Assembly (NCBI RefSeq): GCF_005239225.2
Contig: NC_133302.1
Coordinates: 18,021,357-18,085,356, forward strand
Direction: 5' to 3'
DNA from: Populus alba
Lineage: Eukaryota > Streptophyta > Magnoliopsida > Malpighiales > Salicaceae
Length of the DNA: 64,000 nt
Below are positions 10,640-22,939 of the stretch, one piece after another. Made by a program: the position numbers and the translations under genes. A model generated the notes under the pieces. The model made no database searches. It was given only the letters and a program-made list of their open reading frames with translations, and was not told the DNA's origin. Within the stretch, counting starts at the first letter, position 1, and the number at the start of each line of letters is the position of its first letter.

Positions 10640-12900
10640 TTTTAAATGCTCTAAATGCTTTGCCATAGACTTACTATAAATTATTATGTAATAAAAAAAA
10701 AAACCAACACAAACTTCTTGAGATACCTTCTAAACACATCACTTAGGATAAGGTGTACTAGAAGTGATATTGTCCTGTCTATACTCAACCATCCGGACTC
10801 TGAATACCAATTGGGGTTTATAGCAATCAAAATAATAGGTGACGACTCCAAACCTTTTAAACTATAAAAAAAAACAAGAATTTCTTGTTATTTCCTGTAA
10901 TAACCTGATTTTTTATCTCATTTTATTAATAGTTTTCAAAACAAATCAGAAATAGCAAAAAACAACAAAAAAATAATCCAAAAACAAATATATTTTGACA
11001 TATTTTCAGCATTCTCAATGTCTTTTGAAAAGAATTTAAAATTCAAGAAATTGTTTTCAACACGTTTAGCTATTAACGTGCCTATTTCAAAATTATTATT
11101 TATTTTTTTTTATTGAGTCAGCATTGACAATGATTTTTTTCAAAAATACCAAAATACAAAAAAAGAAAAAGAAAAAGAAAAATAAGAAATGAAAAAAAAT
11201 ACATGGGCAAGGAGACCAAAAATACAAAGAAAAAAAATAAGGGACAAAGTGATTTTGAACTTGGTCACCAAATTTATTTGGGGACCAAAAAATTGAGAGG
11301 AAAAATACAACATTTTTGTCATTAAATAGGTGTTATCTCACACCAAAAGAGGGGGTAATAAGAAAAAGAAGAAAATATCCCACACACAAAAAAAATCCTC
11401 TCCAGCAATAACAATCCAACAAGAAGAGACCCTTCTCTCTCATAAATCACCAAGTACAAAAATGCGACCTTCTTCTTTCCAAGAAAAACAAGAAGCCTTC
11501 TCTCCCTCACAGCTGCCAGTCTTCCACACCGTGAGCAGGAGTCTTCTTTTTAGTCACGCCAGCTTCTCTTCTGTCAGCCGTGAGAAGTAGCAGAGGTTTT
11601 TCAGCATCAGTCACGTCCAGCAGCCAAGCAACGTCCACCCCCTCGCCTTCTCTGTTCACAGCAGCTTTGTTTTTCTTGTTCCAACAGAGAGACTCCACTC
11701 ACAGCAACAACATTGTGAACAACAAGAAGTGAATCAGCTAGACCAGCAGCTTCAGCAGCAGCAGAGTCGGCCTTTATTTCATCTTCACCCGTTCCAGCAA
11801 TAATGAAGGATTTTCCAACAGCAGCTCAGCCTTCATCCTTTTAGCATCGACAACTGATTCAACTGTGAGCAGTGGAGCTCCTCCTTCCAACAGCAGCAGA
11901 GATTGTTTTTTATCAGTCACACCATCTCTCAACTGCATCCGAGTTTTTTCTTTTTCACCAGCAGCTCCTCCCCAGGATCAGTCTCCACCCCAACACCAGC
12001 TCCTCCAAGACCAGCCACCATGGTAGTGCTGCCACCAGTCACCTCACACAACATCCATGAACTCTAATAGAATATTCACCAGTTGCGGTAGCATCTCATT
12101 TTTTGCACCGTGAGCACCACCATCTCTCACCGTACTAATCTCTACTCCAGGAAGCTCCTCTCATTTCCACCATGAGCTTCAGTCATGATAGCAGTCCTTG
12201 GATACAACCTGTGAGCAGACTTCACTAGTGGCAACAGTGCAGTCTGTGGTTTTCCTCTGTCAAGCAGACCAGCAACTCTCAGCCCAGCAACTTGAGCAGC
12301 GAACCTCTCTACACCAGCGTTTCAGCCATTCCTCATCAGTAGTGCATTTTAATTCATATAGTTTTTCTTCTTGGTTTTTTGGCCATTTGCAGGTTGAGTC
12401 CTTGAACTTTTGAAGTCTCTTCAATCATATGCCTCATGTTTGTGTACTAGTTTATATGATTGACATGTTTAACTTGAGTGAAATGTTGCTTGATATGATT
12501 TTATTTTTGTGATTTGGTTTGAGCATGTGATATTAGGACATGTGAGTGATTATTTTTCTTTGCTGATTTTTTTTTCCCCAAACAAACCCCAATTGATTTT
12601 CAAAAATTATAAAGAAAATTAATAACTGTTTTAAAAATTACAATATTGACTGTTTCCCAACCTTGTCATTTTGTTTGTGGATCTCTCATATTTATCAACC
12701 TTTTTATTTAATAATCGGGCTGTAAGTTTATATTATAATATTCTAACCCAAGATTAAAAATATTTTTTTAAATTTTTTTTTTAGAAAAATACAAAAACAA
12801 AAATCCTTTTTAAAAACATTCAAAAATATGTTTTTATTTGTATGCATACAAACAAATTCTAATAAAATTTCATGTATATTTTATAAAAAAATTGTATTTT
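10640..12900 (-). repeat. LTR-like / untranslated retroelement sequence
   Basis: On the minus strand near 10,845 is 'ggagtcgtcacctattatt', close to 'ggagtcgccatctagtatt' at about 55,140 (plus), so the two blocks share a family. The stretch 11,450-12,350 is GC-richer, full of 'gtgagcag' and 'cagcagc' phrases, with only short unrelated frames on either strand. I take it as LTR or leader of a retroelement; no terminal dinucleotides or target duplications were established. Confidence 0.45.
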
Positions 12901-15630
12901 TATCATACTTTGAAAAATACAAAAATCAAAGGTATCATAACAATTTGTGATTATTTATTAGGATTTGATCAAAATTTCAAAAACACTATTAATTTTTTAA
13001 TCCTTAGAATGATTAGGTTTTAGTATGATAAGATAGAGATTTTTTTACCGAAATTTTTTTTTTCTTGAACCTTAAACATGCCAATAAATAGAAACATAAC
13101 TTAGAAAAAAAAATCAATTAATAATGCAGTTTATTATAGCTCATTTTTATTTTTCTATTTTTTTAAATGGTTTAACTTAAACTCTAATTATTAAATAAAT
13201 AATAATTAAGTTATATCTCATTTGAGTTATGAAATATTTATATTTAAACATTTTATTTGAACCATGAGAAACACTTTATATTTTGTATATTTCATGTTGT
13301 GCGCACAAAAAAATATTACAAAATATTTTTCAATTTTCTTCATTGTATAGTAAAATATAACCAAACAGCCCCTTTTCTCATAATTTATTTTTAGGGCTTT
13401 TCAACTATTAGACCAAATATCAGTAAATAATTTCCAACACATTTTTATGATAAAACTAAAAATTAAAAAATCAATCAATTTTTTAAAATTTATTTTCCAT
13501 GAAATTTCAAAATGAATTCACTTTCCCACAGATAACATGCCTTAAAGTGATTGGTTGAAGTAAAACGAATATACTTAAGAGGGAATCTACAATATTATAC
13601 TCAGAAAATGGATAATGTTTATGGCTATCATGAGCTTCCTTTTCAGTTTTCCCCTTAAAAAACAAAAAAGAATTCTGTTATTTCACATTTATCCCTTTTT
13701 CTTTACTTTAAATTTATGTTAATTCTTTTAATTTTTTTCTCATTGGCCTCTCAAAAATTAAAATTTCTTTTATTTTGGCCATATATTTTACTCTGAATTT
13801 GTGTTCATCCTCCCACAATTATTTTTAGCCTTAAAATATGGGCATTGTACTGACCCAACAAATTCAGAGCCCAATAACAACAACGCCTCACCAAAACATG
13901 CCAGCAATAGCAAAGCAGTGTTTATGGCTCTCATTTTAATGGATCAACCTAGTAATCTACCAATCCACCCTTTAATTCAGGTAAGGTTTTGTATTAAACC
14001 GGAGAGTTCATTTAATTAAATCTAATCAGTATCTTGAAACTTGGTCAAGTTAAATACAATATATATTTTTTTAAAAAAATTTGTATAAGTTGTCATTTTA
14101 TCATTTGTAACTTTGTTAACTTAGTTAAAATTAGAGTGAAATCTAGTTTAATTTTTAATATTTTTAAGATTGGAATTTATTATTTTAGATTAACTTGAAT
14201 TAACTTATTTAACTCATTACCTGTTTTTTAAGTAAAACAAGGGCCGGCTGGGCAGGCTAAAATTTATAATTATAGAAAACATTAAAAAATATAATATTTT
14301 TACTATAGAAGGAACATTGTTCACACAGTGATAGGATAGTGTAGATTAATTATTAATTTGTTTTGGCCCTCAAAGTTTTATTTTGGGCAATTGGATCTTA
14401 ATTAAAGGCCAATTGCTTTTAATTTTTTAAGTAAGATAGAATGAGAGGAAGAAAGACCAAAATGAAAAAGACACAAAAAATAGGTGTTCTAAATTTTTGG
14501 CAAAAAACACATTTAAGTCCTCCATCTTTTAAAAAAATATAATTCCTACAATTTAGGTCCTTTAAATTATAAAAAATTAATTTTGATACAAAAGTTTATT
14601 TTTATTATTTTTTAATCTCTAATTTGAAAGAGAAAAGAGAGAAATTACTGGATTTCAATGATAAAGAGAGAAAATTTGTGTTGACACCAATTTCAACCAC
14701 AAAAATGGTCAATCTTTGTATTGCCAAGTTTTATTTTGTAAGGAGAGTTCCACTTAGGTGTTTTTTCACCTTGAAATTGTCTAAAATACCAAATCTAAGC
14801 TCAAGAATATTTTTGGTTTTCGAGTTTTTGTATGGTTTTTTTAAGATCATTTATTAGTTTCTCGGGGTCTTTAGGTTTTTTTTATAAGTGTTTTGGGTTT
14901 AAATAAGTTGAAAAATAAATTTTAGATAAAAAAAACATAGACCTCATTTTTTTCAACTACTGTAATAATCGAAATATGAGGAAAACCAAACTATGCGTTG
15001 TCTAAAATATTTTTTTTTAAATAATGGGGCATTCAACATGATTTCATTTAAAAAAATAGGGCTTGTACGTGAACCATTTCTAGAAAGGTCAGACACTAGC
15101 CTAACTTACAATGCCCTAACGACGTTGTCATCTTTGTTTTTGTAATTTTTCTTTTAAAAAAATCATGCTTTTTTATATGTGTTTTTCTTTAATATTTTCT
15201 TAATTTATATTTAAATTAATATTATTTCTTCTAATTTCTTATTTTTTCGTGTTTAACCCTTTTTAAATAATGATTTCTTAAAATGATTCTATATGTATTT
15301 AATTTTTGAAGAGATTAATTCAACTATATATATATATATATTTTTTATGTTTTATATAATTAAAATTCATTTAAATTAATATAGTTATTTTAAATAATAT
15401 TTCTAATAAAAGAAACCTTGTCAGATATTTTTTTTATTTGATTTTTTTCAAATTTTATATGTGAATCTATTTCTACTATTATTTTATTAAATAAAAAATT
15501 AATTTTAATAAATAAAATCAGTAAATACAATTAGATATAATTTACATTCGTTTTCTTAACTTTTTTAGATATATATTTAATTATTATTAATGATTTTTAT
15601 TTATTTATTAACATAAATAGTTTTCTACTT
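12900..15630. other. AT-rich intergenic DNA with element relics
   Basis: Contains an isolated 'aattcactttcc' transposon-end-like segment (about 13,310-13,545) and 'aattggatcttaattaaagg'-style LTR-like text (about 14,340-14,620). The rest is T-rich filler including a (TA)n at about 15,324-15,342. Small frames (60-77 codons) have no recognisable content. No gene supported. Confidence 0.5.
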
Positions 15631-15890
15631 TATGTACATAAATTTGTTTTTATATAAACTTAATAATTTTTATGTAAAAAAACATGTATGTTCAATCTTT
15701 TTGTTGGAAAGAAAATATATTCAAATAGCTAGTTATACATGGACGAAGGACTCCTTCTTTCCCAGTCTCCAAGCATTGTTGATTGTCAATCCTACACCAC
15801 CACTGCTCCTACCAACTTCCAAGAATATCCCACAAAACCACTCGACAAACGTGTGACATTTGTGAAACAGAGGAAAAACAAGACAGAGAA

Positions 15891-18800
15891 ATGGCTGCTA
15901 CAAGCTCCTGCAATTTCAACTTGGGGAGTGAATGGAAAAGGGACCCCTGAACAGCCTTGTTCTTCCTCAAAGTCCTCCCAGATCCTCTTCTCTTCTAACT
16001 TATCTTTTTGTTACAGTAACATCAGATATTGCCTCTCTCTTCGTTCCCATCAAACCCTTTTGTCCACTCGTTTCAACGAAACCAAGAATTCAGCTTTTGT
16101 GAGTAAAAAAGATTTCATGTTTTTTGTATTTTGGATTTCACCATGATTTATATGTTGTTAATTGAGAACCCGAACTTTAGGGTTTTGTTGTTGTTAGATG
16201 AATTTGTTTGGCTTCTTTTCTCCTTTTTTCCCGATAGTTTTTATGTGTGTGTGGTTTGTGCAGGTTGTGGCATCAGCAAAGGCAGACCCTTTGAAGATAA
16301 TGATTTCCGGAGCTCCTGCTTCTGGTAAAGGCACTCAATGTGAGCTCATCACTAAGAAAGTAAGCTTTTTTTCCTTATATTTATTTTGATCTCCTGTACT
16401 CTCTGTTGCTCAGCTTCATTAATCCATTCTTTAGGGAGCAACTTTTAGTTTCCCTCACTTGTTAATTATGTTTACTGTTCTGCCTACGAAAGTGAAGCTT
16501 TTTAAAGAATTTCTTTTCATTGTAATGCGTGTAGCTTCCTGGGATTTCTTTGGATTTTTATCCGGTGAAGGTTTAAAGAATCTGATCTAGACATTGTGGT
16601 TATATTGTTAATGACAGCATGTTCTTCGATATGACTTATCTATTGAGTGTGTTAACAGTGAGGTATATTGTTAGTTTAATATGTCATATATTTGCTAGGG
16701 GTGATACGTGATATTATTATATTTATTTAATTATATATTTATTATTAATAAAAGCTTAATTTATTTTTAATATTTATATAATATTGGATTAATAAATCTA
16801 TAATAAAAATAAAGTCCATAAACAAAAATACTTTGCAATTTTTTTTATAAAATTGTTATAATTATGAGATTAATATTATATTAAAGCGTTGCTCCTAAAA
16901 TGTTCCTGATTGATGCTCTCTTAAACATTAGATATTTATTAGAGTTGTAGAGACTGATAAATATTATGTTCTTTCTTTTATGAAAGGAAATAGTTGTTCT
17001 TATAAGTTAAGATATAAGAGATACCTAGAACTAATATATAGGTGTTTGTTATAAGACATGTACACTAAACTGGCTTATATGAGAACTCCATATGGAGATA
17101 TTACTTGTGTTTATGAAAAAACTCATGTGACAGTTATGTGAATGATTCTTAAACTCGAGATCACTAAGTTATTTTATATAGAGTGTTATGTTTTAATTCT
17201 GCTATATGTTATCTTGGTATAGGTAACATATGAGTAGATATTGGATATAACATAAACTATATGAAGGTATTTGAGTGATCAAGAAATGATTCACCATCTT
17301 ATGTGAATTAATAAAAATGTTTCACATGTTCTTAAATAGTATTGTTTGTTAAATCCTTGCGCAAAATGGAATAAGATTTGAAAAGAATTTTAAATTTTAT
17401 TCAAATGATCAATAATTATAATATTGCAAACAAATATGATCTGAAATGACAGACACACTCTATGCTAAAATGTTTAAATCAAAACATTATTGATGAAGAG
17501 ATAATAATTATATTGAGAAACTAGTAATTGAAAGGATAAGTCAAACCACTTATAACTCTCCTAATATTTAGGGGATCATGACACGTTGCTAGACGGTGCA
17601 CTTGATCTTCAAATATAAATTAATCAATTACTGAATTGATAATAAATTAAACTATTTTATTCATTTAATTCTATTTATTTAGAATTATAATTTATATTTG
17701 GACCAACATATTAGAAACTTAATGAGTCACAAACATTAAGAATCATTAGTTCGAAGTTAAACTGAGATAATTAATCAAGTTTGACTTGATTGAAAATAAT
17801 TTTAGAAATTAAAAAGTAGATTGTATTTAATTCAGGGATTATAATTCTAGTCCTAAAATAATCAAGTAGGGATTTGATTGATTAAATCTCTAAAATTATC
17901 CTTTAATAACATATGAATATTATTTAAGGGACAAATATATATTGTCATTTATAGGGTTTTTAGGATTCCTTATAAATATAAAGCTATGTTTCTTGTTTTT
18001 AAGTGGTTGTCTTTTACCAAAAAACGATGCGAGTTATAATAGAAAGCTAACACTATAGACATATCAATCTCTCTCTTCTAAATAGAAATTTAGGAGATTT
18101 TTCAATGATGGTTCATGTGGATTACCGTTAGAAACTAGATAATTGGACGACTTATGATTTGCGACAACCCATCCTTTAAAGAATTATACAAATCTGATGA
18201 AGATTAGATTTTCGGGTAATAAATCCTTAAATAACTCTAGATCTGTCTAATGAGATCCTAAAGATTCCCGAATATTATTTTAAATTTATTGTTTTCACTG
18301 CGTGTATGAATTTCAAGAACCCAACTATTGTCTGGTGTGTTTTAATTACATAGTCAAGCACTTTCTCCACGGAACATATTCACACTACTTAAATGGTATA
18401 CCGATGCAGGAAAACAGACAATTTACTGCTTTGGCACATAGGGCTCTAAGAGAAACGAGCTTGGATGGGCAGCTTGGCATAGTTGTTTGTGCTTAGTCAA
18501 GTCCAGTTCCCCTTTATAAAGCATGTTCGACATTAATTTGTGAGATCCATCAATCTTATGAGGTTATGTTGACTTGGTGTCTACGCTAATCTAACTTCAT
18601 CTCTATGTAATTTGGTATTTGAAAGCTCAGCTTCGCTTGAGAGGTGCATGATAGTTTCACTTGTTCCCAAGGATTGGCATATCTGTTTCACTCAGGAAGG
18701 GAGGTGGTTAGTGTAAACTATTAGGATTTGATTCATGCGGCCTTCAAAATGTAGAGAAACACAATTGAAAACCCATTTGATTGATCTTCTAGTTGAAACT

Positions 18801-20964
18801 TTGAAATCAATTCCCTCTACTCTTCCTCAGCCAGGACTGGGCATCATGCCAAAGCAAGTTGAAGTTTTTGTGTATGAGCAGATCATGCAGTCACTATCAT
18901 CAATATGATGGCTTTCTTGCTGCAGTAGTTAGGCAATCTCTGATAAAAATCACCTTATTTGCTTCTTTGAGCTCTTGTCAGTAGTTTTTCGTATGGCATT
19001 AATGAGTTTGTCATACTTAACTTCTGCTAATGCTTGGATTAATGTGCAAGTGGTTTGATTGAGCTATCAGAAAAGCCAATTACAAGCTGAGCTCAAGCAG
19101 TTGGAATTGTTAGTGTCATTGGTGATTACTTGTATAAACAAGACGAGTACTTGAAATTCTGATTTAAGATCAGATATGTTTTTATGGGGATTTGCTGATA
19201 GAAGTTAAAACATTCACTGAATTATTTCTCATTTTGCAATTGCCATTGAGAAAACACAGATTGAACCAAGTCATCCTCATAAATGCAGTATGGTTTGGTG
19301 CATATTGCTGCTGGAGACCTTCTGAGGGCAGAAATTGCTTCAGGAAGTGAGAATGGTAAGCGAGCAAAGGAATACATGGAGAAAGGACAGCTGGTCCCAA
19401 ATGAAATAGTTGTCATGGTAGGCATGATTTAACTGCCCCCTTCTTTCCTCCTCCACTCCTTTCAAATCATTCATATTGTGTATTCAATGACCTGATCTTG
19501 TAGATGGTAAAGGAGCGTCTGCTGCTGCCAGACTCTCAAGAAAATGGTTGGCTTTTAGATGGATACCCAAGGAGCTTATTACAAGCAACTGCTCTCAAAG
19601 AATTTGGCTTCCAGCCCGATCTTTTTATTCTCCTGGAAGTAAGAGTTCTTGTTGCTGCAGGCATGCTGTGTTATTTGGTTGCATCCCATTATCTGGTTAG
19701 GAAGAGGAGAATGCGTACTTGCATGCTGATATTCTTCCCTGTACATAATTTGATGATTTCCATGTATGTTTGAAAAAACATTTAGGATACTTTATCCAAG
19801 CCAAAGTAAAAGAAGATGTTAATGAAGATGAAAGAATTGGTTTAACAATGTAATGGCCTTGATGTATCTTCACATCCTTGGGTAGATTTCAAATTCTAAA
19901 TATCAAGATTGAGTTTCCCCCGTCAGCCAACCTCATGAATGTTGATTTGCAGGTCAATGAAGAGATTCTTGTTGAAAGAGTGGTTGGACGTAGGTTAGAC
20001 CCTGTTAAAGATATACCACCTCAAGTATTCTCCCCCTGAGACTGAAGAAATTGCTGCCAGGCTCACCCAACGTTTTGATGACACTGAAGAAAAGGCATGT
20101 TTTGAACTTATCTGTTTACTTACACTGTCTTCTTTGTGTCTTTAATGGGTCATTGGGTCAATGTTGCTAAGCGATAATGTTTGTTTCCTTTTTTGTACGG
20201 CTGTATTTAGGTGAAGTTGCGGTTGCAAACTCATCATCAAAATGTGGAGGCAGTACTTTTAATGTATGAAGACATTACACTCAAGGCAAGTGATAAAATA
20301 CCCCCCCCCTTCTCTCTGTCTCTCTCTCTCTCGCTCTCACTCTCACTCTCTCATATTATTTGCGTGTGTTCAATTGAAGACACTACCATATCATCCCAGC
20401 TATCCTAATGCTATCAGGCTCCACTACCTCGTGAATAAATTATTTTGTTGAACAGCTCTTGGTAAGTTGATGCTGGGGCTGCAACTAGAAGATACTCCCT
20501 GTTCATGTTGGTGGATATGCATCTGTATTTCATTATTCCTCTGTCACCTCTGTCGATGCTTGTGCTCTATTTTAACCATGTTCTTATTTACTGGGTTTCC
20601 TTTTCTTGTGTTAAACAACAATATGAAAGGAAAGGTGAAATGCAGAGAGTCGCTCTGTATTATTTTGAGTTAAACACGAGCAATTTGTCTTGCATGTCCC
20701 CTATGAGGGAGGAAAATCTGCTTGTTGAGGCAGTAGATTATCGTCAAGAAAGAGTGGGAAAGAGAGGGAGGGGGAGAGAGAGAGGGTTTCTGGTATATGT
20801 ATATGATTTGGCAGATAATGCATCTGGTATTATACTATTATCAAATCTAAATTGGAGAGCCATTTTATTGATTTCAGGTTAATGGAAATGTTCCCAAAGA
20901 AGATGTGTTTGCACAAATTGATGGTGCTCTCACAAAATTACTTGAGGATAGGAAGTTGATTTAA
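15891..20964 (+). CDS. AMK2: Plastid adenylate kinase (AMK2-like), seven exons, two frame lesions
   Basis: Adenylate kinase interconverts ATP + AMP and 2 ADP; AMK2-type enzymes act in the chloroplast stroma. Exons by homology: 15,891-16,098, 16,264-16,359, 19,289-19,417, 19,504-19,638, 19,953-20,094, 20,211-20,285, 20,878-20,964. Exon 1 gives a Ser-rich transit-type leader; exon 2 the P-loop 'SGAPASGKGTQCE'; exon 3 'AAGDLLRAEIASGSENG'; exon 4 'GWLLDGYPRS'; exon 5 'VVGRRLDPV' and 'RFDDTEE'. Repaired length would be about 291 residues, near the Arabidopsis enzyme (about 283). Lesions: one extra C in the run 15,944-15,947 gives a stop at codon 20, and five bases missing at about 20,006 in the LID region give a stop at 20,037. 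A start at 15,739 stays in frame with the end of exon 1 but yields an unlikely leader. Introns 5 and 6 begin with GC. It may be a young pseudogene, a decaying duplicate, or an assembly with errors. Confidence 0.85.
16690..18340. repeat. Probable retroelement-derived insertion in AMK2 intron 2
   Basis: Intron 2 (16,360-19,288, 2.9 kb) is far longer than the other AMK2 introns. Its first half is uniformly AT-rich with non-coding, LTR-style text such as 'ggggatcatgacacgttgc' (about 17,571) and 'ttcaagaacccaactattg' at the right edge, unlike the gene-like second half. Likely a non-autonomous LTR element or solo LTR; edges are approximate, and no target duplication was confirmed. Confidence 0.35.
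20299..20352 (+). repeat. Pyrimidine microsatellite (C)n(CT)n in AMK2 intron 6
   Basis: A C-run followed by interrupted (TC)n lies about 15 bases after the intron-6 donor. A purine-rich (GA)n stretch occurs in the same intron at about 20,757-20,787, so the transcript could pair CU with GA tracts. Confidence 0.8.
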
Positions 20965-21463
20965 GGATCTCTGGCTGCATAGATGGAGGGAAGAGCTGGT
21001 GTATAACCAATAGTCAGGACTCAGGAATTATGAAAACTGGTATAATTGCCAGCCTTTATTTTTTTGCCCATATACTCAGGTTTGTGCCTCAATTTCCATA
21101 AATGCTTAGCTAGTAAGTGTCCTTGTTTTCTCTTTCTTAGAATTACCACATGCTTGACATTTGATAGTCATTGTTATTAAATTATTCTTTGAAGTATAGC
21201 TTGTGAAAATTTGGATTTCATTTGTATGGAAACCAATTGAACAGTGCTAAATTTGAGGTCTTTTAGTCCCTAAAATACTGTGGGGAAAAAATAAAAAACT
21301 TCATGTAGAATCTTCATGCAATTCCTTTCCAAGGACAACTAGTTTACATATGCTAGTAAGCATCATGTTGCATATGGTGGTCTCCATTTCTGTTAATTTG
21401 ACCAGCTTAACACTGCTATGGATAAAGTGTCCTTGAGTTTGCCTTTTCAACATTTTTAAGTAT
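20965..21463. other. AMK2 3' flank
   Basis: Non-coding sequence after the AMK2 stop, presumably 3' UTR then intergenic DNA. No sharp polyadenylation signal could be singled out. Confidence 0.4.
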
Positions 21464-22048
21464 TTATAAATTTGTGTACACGTTTGTGCTGTCTAAACTT
21501 GTTTGAATTTTCTCAAGTAAAAAGTGTTCCAGCAAATGATAGTTATTGTGGATGACAACCACCACGTAGATGTTGATGGGTGCCTGTATTTTCCCATCTT
21601 TACATAAAGTCAGCAAGTCCTGGTAGTGCATTTTTATTTGATACTTAAAGCTCGTTCCAGCTTTTCTAGATGATCCTGTTATAGCAAAGATTTGATCCTT
21701 GAAATCAATGAAAATCTCTGTAGTATCATCTTGAAGACTTTTCAGTCTTTGTAGTTGAGAAACATTCAAAGGTATCAGGCTTCAATTACCTGCTAGACTT
21801 TCTCATTATAATTAAGCTAGAAATAGTCTTATCTTCCAACAAATCCAATACAAACTTTGAATTGACCAAATAATTGGTGCACATGTTTCTTTCCCGTCTG
21901 TATGAACAACTTCTTGTGGACGCAGCTCATGGAAGAATCTTAATACCACTCCTACTAAAAGATGACACCGAACACTTCCTTCTCCACTAGTGTTGCTCTT
22001 TGCTTTCTTCTTGGAATTTATGGAACTCAAGTGACTCAACATGTTCAA
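21464..22048 (-). pseudogene. Unidentified protein-like remnant, two minus-strand frames
   Basis: Two frames follow each other on the minus strand: 22,048-21,812 (78 codons; 'VRCHLLVGVVLRFFHELRPQ') and 21,769-21,464 (101 codons; 'ITGSSRKAGTSFKYQIKMHY'). Base composition is less AT-rich than the flanks and neither is an obvious shadow of another gene. They could be pieces of one decayed or multi-exon gene between the converging AMK2 and CCR4 genes. I do not recognise the family. The remaining 22,050-22,939 shows one 61-codon plus-strand frame (22,129-22,314) and otherwise nothing. Confidence 0.25.
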
Positions 22049-22939
22049 ATTTTTTCTTTTTGAAAGTAAATTAGTTTAAGCTTGAGTTTCTCTTATGAGT
22101 GTATTTTCTTCTTTTTGAATGACAATATTTGTTTGAATGTCAGACTCAAGAACGCCCAAGTAGATCTCTAACACTGCATTTTTGTTATAAGACCAGGAAC
22201 AAGCCCGACTTACTGGAAATCTTGGATAGCACATCAAGATATGGTGGATGTAACCGGAGATGTTATAGCAAGGATGAATTTATACATTGTTCTCAAGCAT
22301 CACGCCTTCTGTAATTAGGACTCGCTGGTTCTTATAAACCGCTAGGAAGCTATAGTCAGAAACCGTTCATAGACGCGGTGGACGTGTTCTGATATGTGCT
22401 ATAAACTATTATTGTTGACATTTCATAGCACCATGATTTCGAAAACTTCTCAAATCATGGAACCACTGGGCCAATATTTTTTTAGAAGCAAAGATAGGCC
22501 TTTGTAAACCTAGCTATATTTTATGCAAAACCCTTTTAAATCCGTCGCAATCATAACTTAAATAATTCAGCTGAGCTAAGAAAACAGGGTAGAAGTCTCC
22601 CAGCCCTTCCTGTGGTGGTTATGGTGCTATTGGAAAGGGGTGACTCCATTCTTTGGTGCTTTCGTGTTGTAATGGAAAAAGTAAATTCAAATCTGAAAGT
22701 TGTAAGAATCATAGAAAGAAAGAAACTGTAATGATTTTGTGTTAGGCACATCGTCATAAACTTTTTGCCTCATCAATGAACAAATTGGAGGATAATTTTC
22801 CTTGTATTTGAAAAAAATGGATTAGACTACTATGTACTATACACTCAACACAAAAGAAGAGGACTATTTCATGGCACATGTTTGATGCGAGCTCTAGAGA
22901 GAGATGCACATATTGACCAGTTCTTTCTATGTTAACCTC

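Larger units (their letters stand above)
8516..10640 (-). mobile_element. Degenerate Ty3/gypsy (chromovirus-type) pol
   Basis: Reading the minus strand from 10.64 to 8.52 kb gives, in family order, the end of reverse transcriptase, RNase H, the integrase zinc-finger and core, the integrase C-terminal part and a chromodomain. All are interrupted by stops and frameshifts. This order and the C-terminal chromodomain identify a Ty3/gypsy chromovirus. Gag, protease and most of the reverse transcriptase are missing. It is a dead fragment, and the flanking LTR-like blocks may or may not be its own. Confidence 0.85.

Noticed and set aside
10796..10812. 'tggtattcagagtcc' on the minus strand as an initiator-tRNA primer-binding site
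   Set aside because: It resembles the motif, but it has an extra base and falls inside sequence that aligns with the 55.1-kb LTR-like block, so it is not placed like a real primer-binding site.
15739..16146. 135-codon ORF as an alternative AMK2 start
   Set aside because: It is in frame with the end of exon 1 but starts before any leader-like sequence, gives a poor transit peptide and runs through the exon 1 donor. The ATG at 15,891 gives a normal Ser-rich leader once the extra C is allowed for.
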